Assembly: GCA_903907955.1 (NCBI GenBank)
Contig: CAIVPZ010000082.1
Coordinates: forward strand, 1 to 64,000
Origin: an uncultured Acetobacteraceae bacterium
GTDB taxonomy: Bacteria > Pseudomonadota > Alphaproteobacteria > Acetobacterales > Acetobacteraceae
Length of the DNA stretch: 64,000 nucleotides
Direction of reading: 5' to 3'
The notes under the pieces were generated by a model that saw nothing but the letters and a program-made list of their open reading frames with translations, was not told the origin of the DNA and ran no database searches. The number at the start of each line of letters is the position of its first letter. The first letter of the stretch is position 1. Shown in pieces: positions 53,706 to 61,867 of this stretch. A program made the translations under genes and the position numbers.

Positions 53706-53718
53706 TAAAGATTCCCGC

Positions 53719-53796
53719 CTGCCGGGGCGCTGCCCCGGACCCTGCCAGGGGCTTTGCCCCTGGCCCCCACCAAGGGGCATTGCCCCTTGGAACCCC
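53719..53796 (-). repeat. GGGGTCC-type hairpin repeat, copy 4 (between iorB and korA)
   Basis: Inverted match of copy 3. It fills the space between iorB and korA, ending 7 bp before the first possible korA start, so its hairpins should influence transcription or translation across this junction. Confidence 0.8.
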
Positions 53797-53802
53797 TGTA
53801 TC

Positions 53803-54954
53803 ATGCACATGAGCACGCGCCAGAACCTCCAGGGCAACCATGCCTGCGCCCTCGCGGCGATCGCCGCCGGGTGCCGCTTCTACGGCGGCTATCCGATCAC
53901 GCCGTCCTCCGAAATCGCCGAGCGCATGTCGCTGGAACTGCCGCGCGTCGGCGGCGTGTTCATCCAGATGGAGGACGAAATCGCCTCGATGGGGGCGGTG
54001 ATCGGCGCCTCGATGGGCGGCGTCAAGGCAATGACCGCCACCAGCGGCCCGGGCTTCTCGCTCAAGCAGGAGAACCTGGGCTACGCGGCGATGACCGAGA
54101 TTCCCTGCGTCATCGTCAACGTCATGCGCGGCGGACCCAGCACCGGCCTGCCGACCCGCCCGGCGCAGGGCGACATCATGCAGACGCGCTGGGGCACCCA
54201 TGGCGACCACCCGATCATCGTGCTGACGCCGTCTTCGGTGCGTGAGATCTACGCGCAGACCATCCGGGCGTTCAACCTCTCGGAGGTTCTGCGCACGCCG
54301 GTGATCCTGCTGTACGACGAAACCATCGGGCATCTGGTCGAAACCGTGGACCTTCCCGATCCGGCCACGATCGAACGGGCGGACCGCAAATGGGCGACCG
54401 GCCCGCGCGAAGGGTTCCGGCCCTATGCCGACCCCGGCGACGGCATCCCCGCCATGGCGCGTCCGGGCGACGGCTACCGCAGCCACACCACCGGCCTGAC
54501 CCATGCCGAGCACGGCTTCCCGACCCAGAACCCGGCCGATGTCGATCGGGTGATGCACCGGCTGCTGGGCAAGTTCGACCAGCATCGCGACCTCATCGAC
54601 AGCTTCGAGGCGCTGCATACCGACGACGCGGAGGTGCTGGTGGTGGCGATCGGCATCGCCGCCCGGGCGGCCGGCCGCGCCGTTCGGCAGGCGCGTGCGG
54701 CGGGTATGCGCGCCGGGCTGTTCCGGCCGGTTACCCTGTGGCCGTTTCCGGAGGATTCGTTCCGCGAACACGCGGCGCGGGCCTCGACCGTGCTGGTCGT
54801 CGAAATGAATGCCGGGCAACTCAGCCTGGAGATCGAGCGGCTGTGCGCGCAGCCCGGCAAGGTGGCGCGGCTCACCCGCTTCACCGGCGAGCCGATCGGC
54901 CCGGCCGAAATCCTGGCCACCATTCAGGAGCGCGCCCGCCATGGACACGCTTAG
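53803..54954 (+). CDS. korA: 2-oxoacid:ferredoxin oxidoreductase alpha subunit
   Basis: A 383-residue alpha subunit (fused pyrimidine-binding and domain II form). Family motifs: GCRFYGGYPITPSSEIAE, MEDEIASMGAVIGASMGG, TSGPGFSLKQENLGYA and GLPTRPAQGD. The best-known substrate is 2-oxoglutarate (KorA), but branched or aromatic 2-oxoacids are possible beside paaK/ior. Two ATGs (53803, 53809) are possible; neither has a clear ribosome site because the hairpin repeat lies just upstream. It overlaps korB by 14 bp. Confidence 0.9.
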   Translation: MHMSTRQNLQGNHACALAAIAAGCRFYGGYPITPSSEIAERMSLELPRVGGVFIQMEDEIASMGAVIGASMGGVKAMTATSGPGFSLKQENLGYAAMTEIPCVIVNVMRGGPSTGLPTRPAQGDIMQTRWGTHGDHPIIVLTPSSVREIYAQTIRAFNLSEVLRTPVILLYDETIGHLVETVDLPDPATIERADRKWATGPREGFRPYADPGDGIPAMARPGDGYRSHTTGLTHAEHGFPTQNPADVDRVMHRLLGKFDQHRDLIDSFEALHTDDAEVLVVAIGIAARAAGRAVRQARAAGMRAGLFRPVTLWPFPEDSFREHAARASTVLVVEMNAGQLSLEIERLCAQPGKVARLTRFTGEPIGPAEILATIQERARHGHA

Positions 54955-55774
54955 CCTCGATACCTTCGACATCCGCGCCTACCTGCGCGAGGACCTGCTG
55001 CCGCACTTCATGTGCCCCGGCTGCGGCCACGGCATTGCGCTGCGGGCGCTGCTGTGGGCGGTGCATGAGCGGGGCATTCCGAAGGACAGGCTTGCCGTGG
55101 TGTGCGGCATCGGCTGTTCCGGGCGGGTCGGCGCCTACATCGACGCCAACACCTATCACACCACGCACGGCCGGCCGCTTGCTTTCGCCACCGGCCTGGC
55201 GCTGGCGCGTCCCGACCTGGAGGTGGTGGTGATCACCGGCGACGGCGATTGCCTGGCGATCGGCGGCAACCATCTCATCCATGCCTGCCGGCGCAACCTG
55301 AACATGACCTGCCTGATGCTGAACAACGAGATTTACGGCATGACCGGCGGGCAGGTGTCGCCGACCACGGGCGGCGGGCGACTGACCAGCACGACGCCGT
55401 ACGGCAACGCCGAGCCCACCTTCGATGCCTGCGCCCTGGCCATCGCCGCCGGGGCCGGGTTCGTCGGCCGCGGCATGACGCTGCAGCTGCCGGCGCTGAA
55501 GACGCTGATCGGCGAGGGGCTGGCCCACCCGGGCTTCTCCTTCATCGAGGCGATTTCCGACTGCACCGAGATTTTCGGCCGCAAGAACGACCTTGGCTCG
55601 GCACCCGAGATCATCCTGCGTCAAAAGAGCGGGATGCGGCCCGACACCTATGGCAACATCGTCGATCGTCCCTTCCAGGCCAAGGCGATGCGCATCGGCG
55701 TGCTGGGCCGCAACGACCGGCCGGAATATGGCGCCGCCTACCGCGCCGCCGTGGCCGCGAGGATCGCGCCGTGA
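54941..55774 (+). CDS. korB: 2-oxoacid:ferredoxin oxidoreductase beta subunit
   Basis: A 277-residue ThDP-binding subunit. FMCPGCGHGIALRAL holds cluster/ThDP cysteines, GIGCSGR and GDGDCLAIGGNHLIHA...NNEIYGMTGGQ form the ThDP-magnesium site. Length and motifs match KorB of proteobacteria and archaea. It forms the catalytic pair with korA and ends overlapping or abutting korC. Confidence 0.92.
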   Translation: MDTLSLDTFDIRAYLREDLLPHFMCPGCGHGIALRALLWAVHERGIPKDRLAVVCGIGCSGRVGAYIDANTYHTTHGRPLAFATGLALARPDLEVVVITGDGDCLAIGGNHLIHACRRNLNMTCLMLNNEIYGMTGGQVSPTTGGGRLTSTTPYGNAEPTFDACALAIAAGAGFVGRGMTLQLPALKTLIGEGLAHPGFSFIEAISDCTEIFGRKNDLGSAPEIILRQKSGMRPDTYGNIVDRPFQAKAMRIGVLGRNDRPEYGAAYRAAVAARIAP

Positions 55775-55785
55775 GGACGAGCGTC

Positions 55786-56364
55786 ATGGACAACCGGTCG
55801 GGCAACGCCGTGCAACTGCGCTTCGGTGGCAGCGGCGGGCAGGGGTTGCAGCTATCGGCCAAAATCCTGGCGGCGACGCTGTTGCGGGCGGGGCGAACGA
55901 TCGCGTTGTCGCAGAGCTATGAACCCACCTCGCGCGGCGGCGTCAGCCGGTCCGACATCGTCGTTGGCGAGGGCGCGGAGCCGGTCGATTTTCCGCTTGC
56001 CACCGAACTCGATTATCTTGTGCTGCTCGACGAGGTGGCGTCGCGGTCCTCGCTGCCGCTGGTCCGCGGTGGCGGTGTGGTGCTGGCGGATGCCGACCGG
56101 GTTGAGCCTGGCGGGGGCGAGCGGCTTGTGCTGCGGCGGCTGCCGTTCACGGCGCTGGCGCGGTCACTCGGCAACGAGCGGGTTGCCAATGTGGTGGCGC
56201 TCGGTGCGCTGATCGCGGTCGCTGAGCTGTGTTCGCTGGCGACAGTGGAAGCCGTTGTGCGCGAGGAGACGCCGCGCAAGTTCCTCGACATCAATCTTGA
56301 GGCGCTGGCGGCCGGGCACCGCCTGGTCATGGCGCCGGCAGCCGAGGCGGCGGTAGGCTGCTGA
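55786..56364 (+). CDS. korC: 2-oxoacid:ferredoxin oxidoreductase gamma subunit
   Basis: A 192-residue gamma domain (RFGGSGGQGLQLSAKILA, SYEPTSRGGVSRSDIVV). It binds CoA-side elements in this enzyme family. The ATG at 55786 follows GAGGA; a GTG at 55771 overlapping the korB stop is an alternative. It ends the paaK-ior-kor cluster. With its own gamma subunit here, the KOR enzyme is alpha-beta-gamma without a delta ferredoxin subunit. Confidence 0.9.
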   Translation: MDNRSGNAVQLRFGGSGGQGLQLSAKILAATLLRAGRTIALSQSYEPTSRGGVSRSDIVVGEGAEPVDFPLATELDYLVLLDEVASRSSLPLVRGGGVVLADADRVEPGGGERLVLRRLPFTALARSLGNERVANVVALGALIAVAELCSLATVEAVVREETPRKFLDINLEALAAGHRLVMAPAAEAAVGC

Positions 56365-56698
56365 TCCGATCGGTGCTCTGCCCGCGGGTTCCTATACCTG
56401 CGGGAGTCCGGTAACTGCGGAACGCGTTGCCAGCAGCCGGCCCAGTAACGTCGCGTCGGGTTTCCTGCGGCCGCGCGCCATGATCCTGGGTCCAGCCGGC
56501 GGTGATCAGCGCCACCGTCAGCTTCACAATCAGCAGGGCGTCCGCCGCCGTCTCCACCGCATGCGTCGTCGGCAGGCACCAGTGGATGCGGTCCTGTGCA
56601 TCCGCCGGCGGATTGCCGGGCCGCTGCGCCACCACTTCGTCGAACCGCATCACGGCCGTGGACGAACCGGATCGGGGCAACGCCCCGATCGCACTGTG
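56365..56698 (-). pseudogene. IS4-type transposase fragment (possible) in otherwise empty interval
   Basis: On the minus strand about 56400-56650 the translation MRFDEVVAQRPGNPP, then DRIHWCLPTTHAVETAADAL resembles the part of IS4/Tn5-type transposases that precedes the YREK region, then runs into unrelated sequence, as after an internal deletion. No inverted repeats or rest of an IS were found. The remainder of this 334-bp interval holds nothing I can name. Confidence 0.35.
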
Positions 56699-57202
56699 TC
56701 ATCGCGGATTCGCGTCCTCGGCGGCTTCGGCCGCGAGCGCCGTGTCGATCAGCTCCAGCACGCGCATCCGGTCGCCGCTGGCGAGTGCTTCGCGGGCCGC
56801 GGCGATGTTCGCCACCACCGGCTGCCGGCTCGGCTGGCCGGCGCGCGAGGGACGCACCGAGCGGTCCAGCGCCCGGCTCTCGGCCCGTTCCAGCGCCTCC
56901 TGCGCCTCGCCGCCACGCCCGGCGGCCAGCGCCCGGCGGGCGGCCTGCAGGAACACCGAGGCCGGTGCATTCTCGTCCACCTCCGGCGTCGGCAGGCGGT
57001 AGCCATACGGCTGGGTCGAGGGCGCCAGGTTGCTCGGCTGGTCGGTGAACGGCAGCGACTGGCCGGTGCCGATCTCGTTGCCGGGCCGCACATACTGCCC
57101 GTCCCGCGGGGACTGGTCGGGATACTGGGCACCGGCCGGAGCGGCCAGCGCCGCCAGCAGGGCAACGCAGCAGATACCCGCGCAAACGTGTGAGAGCCTC
57201 AT
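56699..57202 (-). CDS. Exported hypothetical protein (167 aa)
   Basis: Not recognised. A signal peptide covers residues 1-25 (ending AGAQ). The mature part begins with a Pro/Gln-rich segment ([20 protein letters not shown]) and continues as an Ala/Arg-rich helical region (about 85-160) that looks like TPR-like or coiled helices ([37 protein letters not shown]). Likely periplasmic. The ATG at 57202 follows AGGGGCC. Confidence 0.65.
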   Translation of the reverse strand: MRLSHVCAGICCVALLAALAAPAGAQYPDQSPRDGQYVRPGNEIGTGQSLPFTDQPSNLAPSTQPYGYRLPTPEVDENAPASVFLQAARRALAAGRGGEAQEALERAESRALDRSVRPSRAGQPSRQPVVANIAAAREALASGDRMRVLELIDTALAAEAAEDANPR

Positions 57203-57261
57203 GGGGCCGGCCCCTGTGCAATTGATCGGAAAAGCAACCATACCCCGTGCCGCGGCAGCGG

Positions 57262-57660
57262 TCACGTCTCCAGGCGGAACGCGTCGGCGATGCGTCGCAC
57301 CGCGCCGGCGGCATCCACCAGCAGCACGTCGAAGCGCACCCCGTTGCGGCCCCAGTCCGGGTGGTCCGCCAGCAGGATGGCGGCGGCGGCGAGCAGGCGG
57401 GCACGCTGGCGCGGCGACACCGACGCCGCGGCGAGTGCCAGCGTCGGCCGGCTCTTCACCTCCAGCACGGCGAGCAGCCCGTCCTTCTCGGCAATCGCGT
57501 CGATCTCGCCCGCCCCGGTGCGCAGGCGGCGGCCGAGCACGGTCCAGCCGTCGCGCTCCAGCGCCGCACAGGCGGCGGTCTCGGCGTCGATGCCCCGAAG
57601 CTGGGCGATGCGCCCACGGCGGGCACGGCGGGCGGTTGTTGCGGAGTCCGGCAATGTCAT
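57262..57660 (-). CDS. YraN/UPF0102 family nuclease-fold protein
   Basis: A 132-residue protein of the UPF0102 family with a predicted endonuclease-like fold: [17 protein letters not shown], then [21 protein letters not shown] (D...E-x-K core) and the C-terminal VRFDVLLVD strand. Its cellular role is unknown. In many proteobacteria it sits near rsmI and lpoA; here it is upstream of an exported protein gene and divergent from gamma-glutamyltransferase. Confidence 0.88.
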   Translation of the reverse strand: MTLPDSATTARRARRGRIAQLRGIDAETAACAALERDGWTVLGRRLRTGAGEIDAIAEKDGLLAVLEVKSRPTLALAAASVSPRQRARLLAAAAILLADHPDWGRNGVRFDVLLVDAAGAVRRIADAFRLET

Positions 57661-57742
57661 GCGGGGGAGGCTTCCAGGATGCGTGCGCCGATGCAACATA
57701 TGCGCAGCAGGGGAAGCCCCTGATCCGGGAAAGATGTGGGCG

Positions 57743-59455
57743 ATGCGACTGCGCCAGGTTTTCTTTGTCGTCTGCCTCGGCCTGCTGGTCGGCTGCGCCT
57801 GGCCGGCCGGGGCCGAACCGGTGCGCGCACACAGCCACATGATCGTCGCCGCCCATCCGCTGGCGGTGGCGGCCGGGCTCGGCGCATTGCGGGACGGCGG
57901 CTCGGCGGTGGATGCCGCCATCGCGGCCCAGCTCGTGCTGACGCTGGTGGAGCCGCAATCCTCCGGCCTCGGCGGCGGGGCACTGATGCTGACCTACGAT
58001 GCCGCCGCCAACCGGGTGAGCGCCTGGGACGGGCGCGAGACGGCACCGGCCGCCGCCGGGCCGGACCTGTTCCTGGCCGCCGACGGACACGCGCTGGGGT
58101 TTTACGAGGCCGGCGTGGGCGGGCGGGCAGTCGGCGTGCCCGGGGCACTGCGCATGCTGGAGGCAGCCCACCGCGCGCACGGGCGGCTGCCCTGGGAGCG
58201 GCTGTTCGCCGACGCCATCCGGCTGGCGGAGCAGGGCTTTCCGGTCTCGCCGCGGCTGTCCGCGGCGATTGCCGCCGATGAGCCGCGGCTGACCACGCGG
58301 GCGGGGACGCGGGCGTTCTTCCTGCGCTGGGACAACACGCCGCTGCCGGTGGGCGGCACGCTGACCAACCATCCGCTCGCCGAGACGCTGCGGGCGCTCG
58401 CCGCCGGCGGTGCCGACGCACTGCATCGCGGCGCGCTGGCGGCGGCGATCGCGACCGCGGTGCGCACCGATGTCAATCCCGGCCTGCTGACCGCCGACGA
58501 CCTGGCCGCCTATGCGCCGAAGCGACGCGAGCCGGTGTGCGTGCCGTATCGCCTCTGGGTGGTCTGCGGCTTTGGACCGCCTTCCTCCGGCGGACCAGCC
58601 GTGCTGCAGATTCTGGGCCTGCTGGCGCATTTTGACCTGCCCGGGCTGGCCCATCCGGCGGGCGTGCCGGGGGGGGATGCGGCGCAGCTGATCGTCGAGG
58701 CGGGGCGGCTGGCCTTCGCCGACCGGGCGATGTACCTGGCCGATGCGGATTTCGTCAGCGTGCCGCTGCGCGGGCTGCTGGCGCCGGACTACCTGACCGC
58801 GCGGGCGCAACTGATCGACCTCGACCACGCCATGGCCGGCGTGCGGGCGGGCAACCCGGACTGGCAGGACCCGAACCTGGCCCCGGCCGCGCCGCAGCCC
58901 GAGCACGGCACCAGCCATATCTCGGTGGTGGATGATCAGGGCAATGCGGTGGCATTGACCACCACGGTGCAGGACGCGTTCGGCGCGCGGCTGCTGGTGT
59001 GCGGGTTCCTGCTCAACAACCAGCTGACCGATTTTTCCTTCCTGCCATCGGCCGGCGGGCGGGCGGTGGCGAACCGGGTCGAGCCGGGCAAGCGGCCACG
59101 CAGTTCCATGGCGCCCACGCTGGTGTTCGACCGCGCCGGGCGGTTGCGCTTCGTGCTGGGGTCGGTGGGCGGGCCGCGCATCATCGGCGACGTGGCGCAG
59201 GCACTGGTCGAGCTGCTAGACTGGCACATCGACCCGGAGGCGGCAACTGCCGCGCCGCATGTTTCGACGTTCGGCGACACCGCCGACCTGGAAGCGGGCA
59301 CGGCCGCCGCCGCGCTGGCGCCGGTGCTGGAAGCGCGCGGGCAGAAGGTGCGCAGCTACAGCGAGATCAGCGGGCTGGGGATCATCGCGGTGACGCCGGA
59401 CGGGCTGGTGGGGGCCGCGGACCCGCGGCGGGAGGGAGTGGCCGCGGGGGACTGA
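57743..59455 (+). CDS. ggt: Gamma-glutamyltransferase
   Basis: A 570-residue N-terminal-nucleophile enzyme that removes or transfers the gamma-glutamyl group of glutathione. The precursor should self-cleave before T390 ([11 protein letters not shown]), giving large and small subunits. GLGGGALML and the C-terminal GSVGGPRI loop are present. The N-terminal segment ([12 protein letters not shown]) carries a lipobox LVGC, so it may be a lipoprotein anchored in the envelope. Start at 57743; an ATG three codons earlier is possible. Downstream is a transposase relic, then a Liv transporter. Confidence 0.93.
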   Translation: MRLRQVFFVVCLGLLVGCAWPAGAEPVRAHSHMIVAAHPLAVAAGLGALRDGGSAVDAAIAAQLVLTLVEPQSSGLGGGALMLTYDAAANRVSAWDGRETAPAAAGPDLFLAADGHALGFYEAGVGGRAVGVPGALRMLEAAHRAHGRLPWERLFADAIRLAEQGFPVSPRLSAAIAADEPRLTTRAGTRAFFLRWDNTPLPVGGTLTNHPLAETLRALAAGGADALHRGALAAAIATAVRTDVNPGLLTADDLAAYAPKRREPVCVPYRLWVVCGFGPPSSGGPAVLQILGLLAHFDLPGLAHPAGVPGGDAAQLIVEAGRLAFADRAMYLADADFVSVPLRGLLAPDYLTARAQLIDLDHAMAGVRAGNPDWQDPNLAPAAPQPEHGTSHISVVDDQGNAVALTTTVQDAFGARLLVCGFLLNNQLTDFSFLPSAGGRAVANRVEPGKRPRSSMAPTLVFDRAGRLRFVLGSVGGPRIIGDVAQALVELLDWHIDPEAATAAPHVSTFGDTADLEAGTAAAALAPVLEARGQKVRSYSEISGLGIIAVTPDGLVGAADPRREGVAAGD

Positions 59456-59460
59456 TCCGC

Positions 59461-59598
59461 CGTCGGGGCATGATGGTTCAGGACGTTGAACGTCTCGTTC
59501 TCGATCTTCCATCGGGCGAGGCCGCAGGCGGCCAACTCGGTAGCCGTGTCGCGGCTGACCGGCAGGTCGGTGATGAAGCTGCTGCGGTTGCCAAGAGG
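59461..59598 (-). pseudogene. DDE transposase C-terminal fragment
   Basis: The minus-strand translation SSFITDLPVSRDTATELAAC and GLARWKIENETFNVLN matches the conserved C-terminal region of an IS transposase (RWKIENETFNVLK is diagnostic), but it stops at NVLN and has no N-terminal two thirds. No terminal repeats are visible. It fills the gap between ggt and the livK-like gene, a likely scar of an old insertion. Confidence 0.6.
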
Positions 59599-59696
59599 CG
59601 TAAACGCGACACAGCCGCATTGAGAACCGCCGGCTCGCTTGCCACGGCGCCAACGCCTATCCATTCTCCGCCAACGCTGTGCACGGATTCGCGCCC

Positions 59697-60920
59697 ATGA
59701 TCACCCGTCGTTTCGCGATTCAGGCGACTGCCGGCCTCGTTGCCACCGGTCCCGCGTTCGCCGCCGACAGGGTGGTGAAGGTGGGTCTCGACCTGTCGTT
59801 CACCGGCGCCGATGCCACCGATGCCACCCGCACCGCCAATGGCGGCATCCTCGCCTTCGAGGAGGCGAACAGCGGCCACGAGGTGCCCGGCATCATCTTC
59901 CAGCTCCAGAAATACGACGACGGCAGCGCCACCGCCGGCCAGTACGATCCCGCCCAGGCCGCCACCAATGCCCGCAGGATGGTCTCCGACCGCGCCATCG
60001 TCGCCGCGCTCGGTCCGCAGATGTCCGGCGCCGGCAAGGCGATGGCGCCGATCCTGAGCGCCGGCAACCTCGCCATCGTCACGCCAGTGGCCACCAACCC
60101 CGATATCACCGACCCAAAATTCGCCGCGCTTTACCGCCCGGCCGGCCGCGCGATCTTTTTCCGCACCGTCGCCACCGACGCGTATCAGGGGCCGAACATG
60201 GCCAACTACCTGGCGCAGGCCCTGAAGGTGAATTCGGTCTATGTGCTCGATGATTCGGGCGCCTACGGCGTCGGCCTGGCCGATGCGTTCCAGAAACAGG
60301 CCGGCAGGATCGGCGTCAGGCTGCTCGGCCGCGACCGGCTCGACCCGAAGGCGGCCGATTACGCCGCCGTGCTCACCAAGATCAGGAGCCTCGATCCGCA
60401 GGCGCTGTATTACGGCGGCGTTGCCCAGGCGGCGGTGAAACTGGCCAAGCAGGCGTACGAAATCATCCCCAACGTCATCAAGGCCGGCGGCGACGGCGTG
60501 CAAAGCGCCGACCTGCTGGCCGGCGCCGGGTTTCCCGCGGTGGAGGGCTGGTACGCCACCATCGCCGCCGCGCATGTCACCGGCGATCCGAAGCTGGCGG
60601 CGTTCAGCCAGCGCTACCTCGAACGCTTCAGGTTGCAGCCGGATGATTACGCAGTCACCTGCTATGTCGGTGCCCGGGTGATCATCCAGGCGGTGAAGGA
60701 CCTGCTGGCGCAGCACCGGGAGATCACCCGCGACGCCATGCGCGACGCCATTCAGGGGGTGCAGTTGCCGGACTCGCTGCTCGGCCCGATCGCGTTCGAT
60801 GCGAATGGCGACCTCAGGAACCAGGTCATCAGCGTGTTCCAGATCCGCAAGGACCCGACCAGGCCGCTCGACAGCCCGAACGACCAGTATCACTACGTCG
60901 GCGTTGCCCCCGCGGCCTGA
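59697..60920 (+). CDS. livK: Branched-chain amino acid ABC transporter substrate-binding protein
   Basis: A 407-residue periplasmic binding protein. A signal peptide (1-24, with ITRRFAIQATAG; an RR pair at its start) precedes the receptor-ligand-binding fold: VKVGLDLSFTGADA, ALGPQMSGAGKAMAP and VLDDSGAYGVGLADAF are typical. The ATG at 59697 is chosen over one six codons upstream. It leads a livK-livH-livMG-livF operon. The true ligand may be an amino acid, aromatic acid or other small acid. Confidence 0.9.
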   Translation: MITRRFAIQATAGLVATGPAFAADRVVKVGLDLSFTGADATDATRTANGGILAFEEANSGHEVPGIIFQLQKYDDGSATAGQYDPAQAATNARRMVSDRAIVAALGPQMSGAGKAMAPILSAGNLAIVTPVATNPDITDPKFAALYRPAGRAIFFRTVATDAYQGPNMANYLAQALKVNSVYVLDDSGAYGVGLADAFQKQAGRIGVRLLGRDRLDPKAADYAAVLTKIRSLDPQALYYGGVAQAAVKLAKQAYEIIPNVIKAGGDGVQSADLLAGAGFPAVEGWYATIAAAHVTGDPKLAAFSQRYLERFRLQPDDYAVTCYVGARVIIQAVKDLLAQHREITRDAMRDAIQGVQLPDSLLGPIAFDANGDLRNQVISVFQIRKDPTRPLDSPNDQYHYVGVAPAA

Positions 60921-60927
60921 CGGAGAC

Positions 60928-61857
60928 ATGACGACCTTCGATCTTTTTCTTCAGCAGGTCATCAACGGCCTGAGCCTCGGCGCGATGTACGCGCTGCTGG
61001 CGCTCGGCTTCACACTGGTCTACGGCATCCTGGAGCTGATCAACTTCTCCCATTTCAACGTGTTCATGGTCGGCTCGTTCATCGCCCTGTGGACGTTGCA
61101 GCAGTTCGGCCTGTCCGGGCAGGAAACCATCCTGGTGGGGTTGCCGCTCGCCGGTGTGCTGCTGGCGGCCTTCGCGGTGACCATGCTGGCGACCGGCGCG
61201 ATCGGCGTGGGGATCGAGCGCTTTCTGCTGCGCCCGTTGCGCAACGTGAAGGGGCCGGCGGCGATGATCACCACCATCGGCGTGTCCTACATCCTGTTCA
61301 ACCTCATCCTGCTGACGGTCGGCGCGGATTCGAAGAATTTCCCCAACCCGCTGCCGCCGCTCGCGTTTGCCGTCGGCGGCGCGGTGCTGCGGTTGCGCGA
61401 AGTGCTGATCTGGATCGTCGCCACGCTGCTGATGCTGGCGCTGACCTTCTTCGTGCAGCGCACGAAGCTGGGAAAGGCGATGCGGGCGACCGCGCAGGAC
61501 CCGGAAGCCGCGCGCATGATGGGGGTGGAGGTCGATCGCGTCATCATGACGGCGTTCTTCCTCGGCTCGGCGCTGGCCGGGGCGAGCGGGCTGATCTTCG
61601 GCCTGTACTACAACTTCACCAGCTACCTGATCGGCTTCAATGCCGGCCTGCGGGGTTTCACCGCCGCCGTGCTGGGCGGCATCGGCAATGTGCCGGGGGC
61701 GATGCTGGGCGGCGTCATCATCGGCCTGGTGGAGGCGATCGGCGGGCAGTTGATCGGCACCGCCTGGGCGGATGTGATCATTTTCGCCATTCTCGTGCTG
61801 GTGCTGGTGTTCCGCCCGGCGGGCCTGCTCGGGCGGCTGGCGCCCGACCGGTCGTGA
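60928..61857 (+). CDS. livH: Branched-chain amino acid ABC transporter permease, LivH type
   Basis: A 309-residue polytopic permease. NGLSLGAMYALLALGFTLVYGILELINFSH begins the LivH family and is seen here in parts (NGLSLGAMYALLALGFTLV, then YGILELINFSHFN); MRATAQDPEAARMMGVEVDR is the ATPase-contact loop. Seven or eight membrane segments. The CGGAGA site is 4 bp before the ATG at 60928. It forms the channel with the LivM part of the next product. Confidence 0.93.
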   Translation: MTTFDLFLQQVINGLSLGAMYALLALGFTLVYGILELINFSHFNVFMVGSFIALWTLQQFGLSGQETILVGLPLAGVLLAAFAVTMLATGAIGVGIERFLLRPLRNVKGPAAMITTIGVSYILFNLILLTVGADSKNFPNPLPPLAFAVGGAVLRLREVLIWIVATLLMLALTFFVQRTKLGKAMRATAQDPEAARMMGVEVDRVIMTAFFLGSALAGASGLIFGLYYNFTSYLIGFNAGLRGFTAAVLGGIGNVPGAMLGGVIIGLVEAIGGQLIGTAWADVIIFAILVLVLVFRPAGLLGRLAPDRS

Positions 61858-61867
61858 GGCAAGGCGC

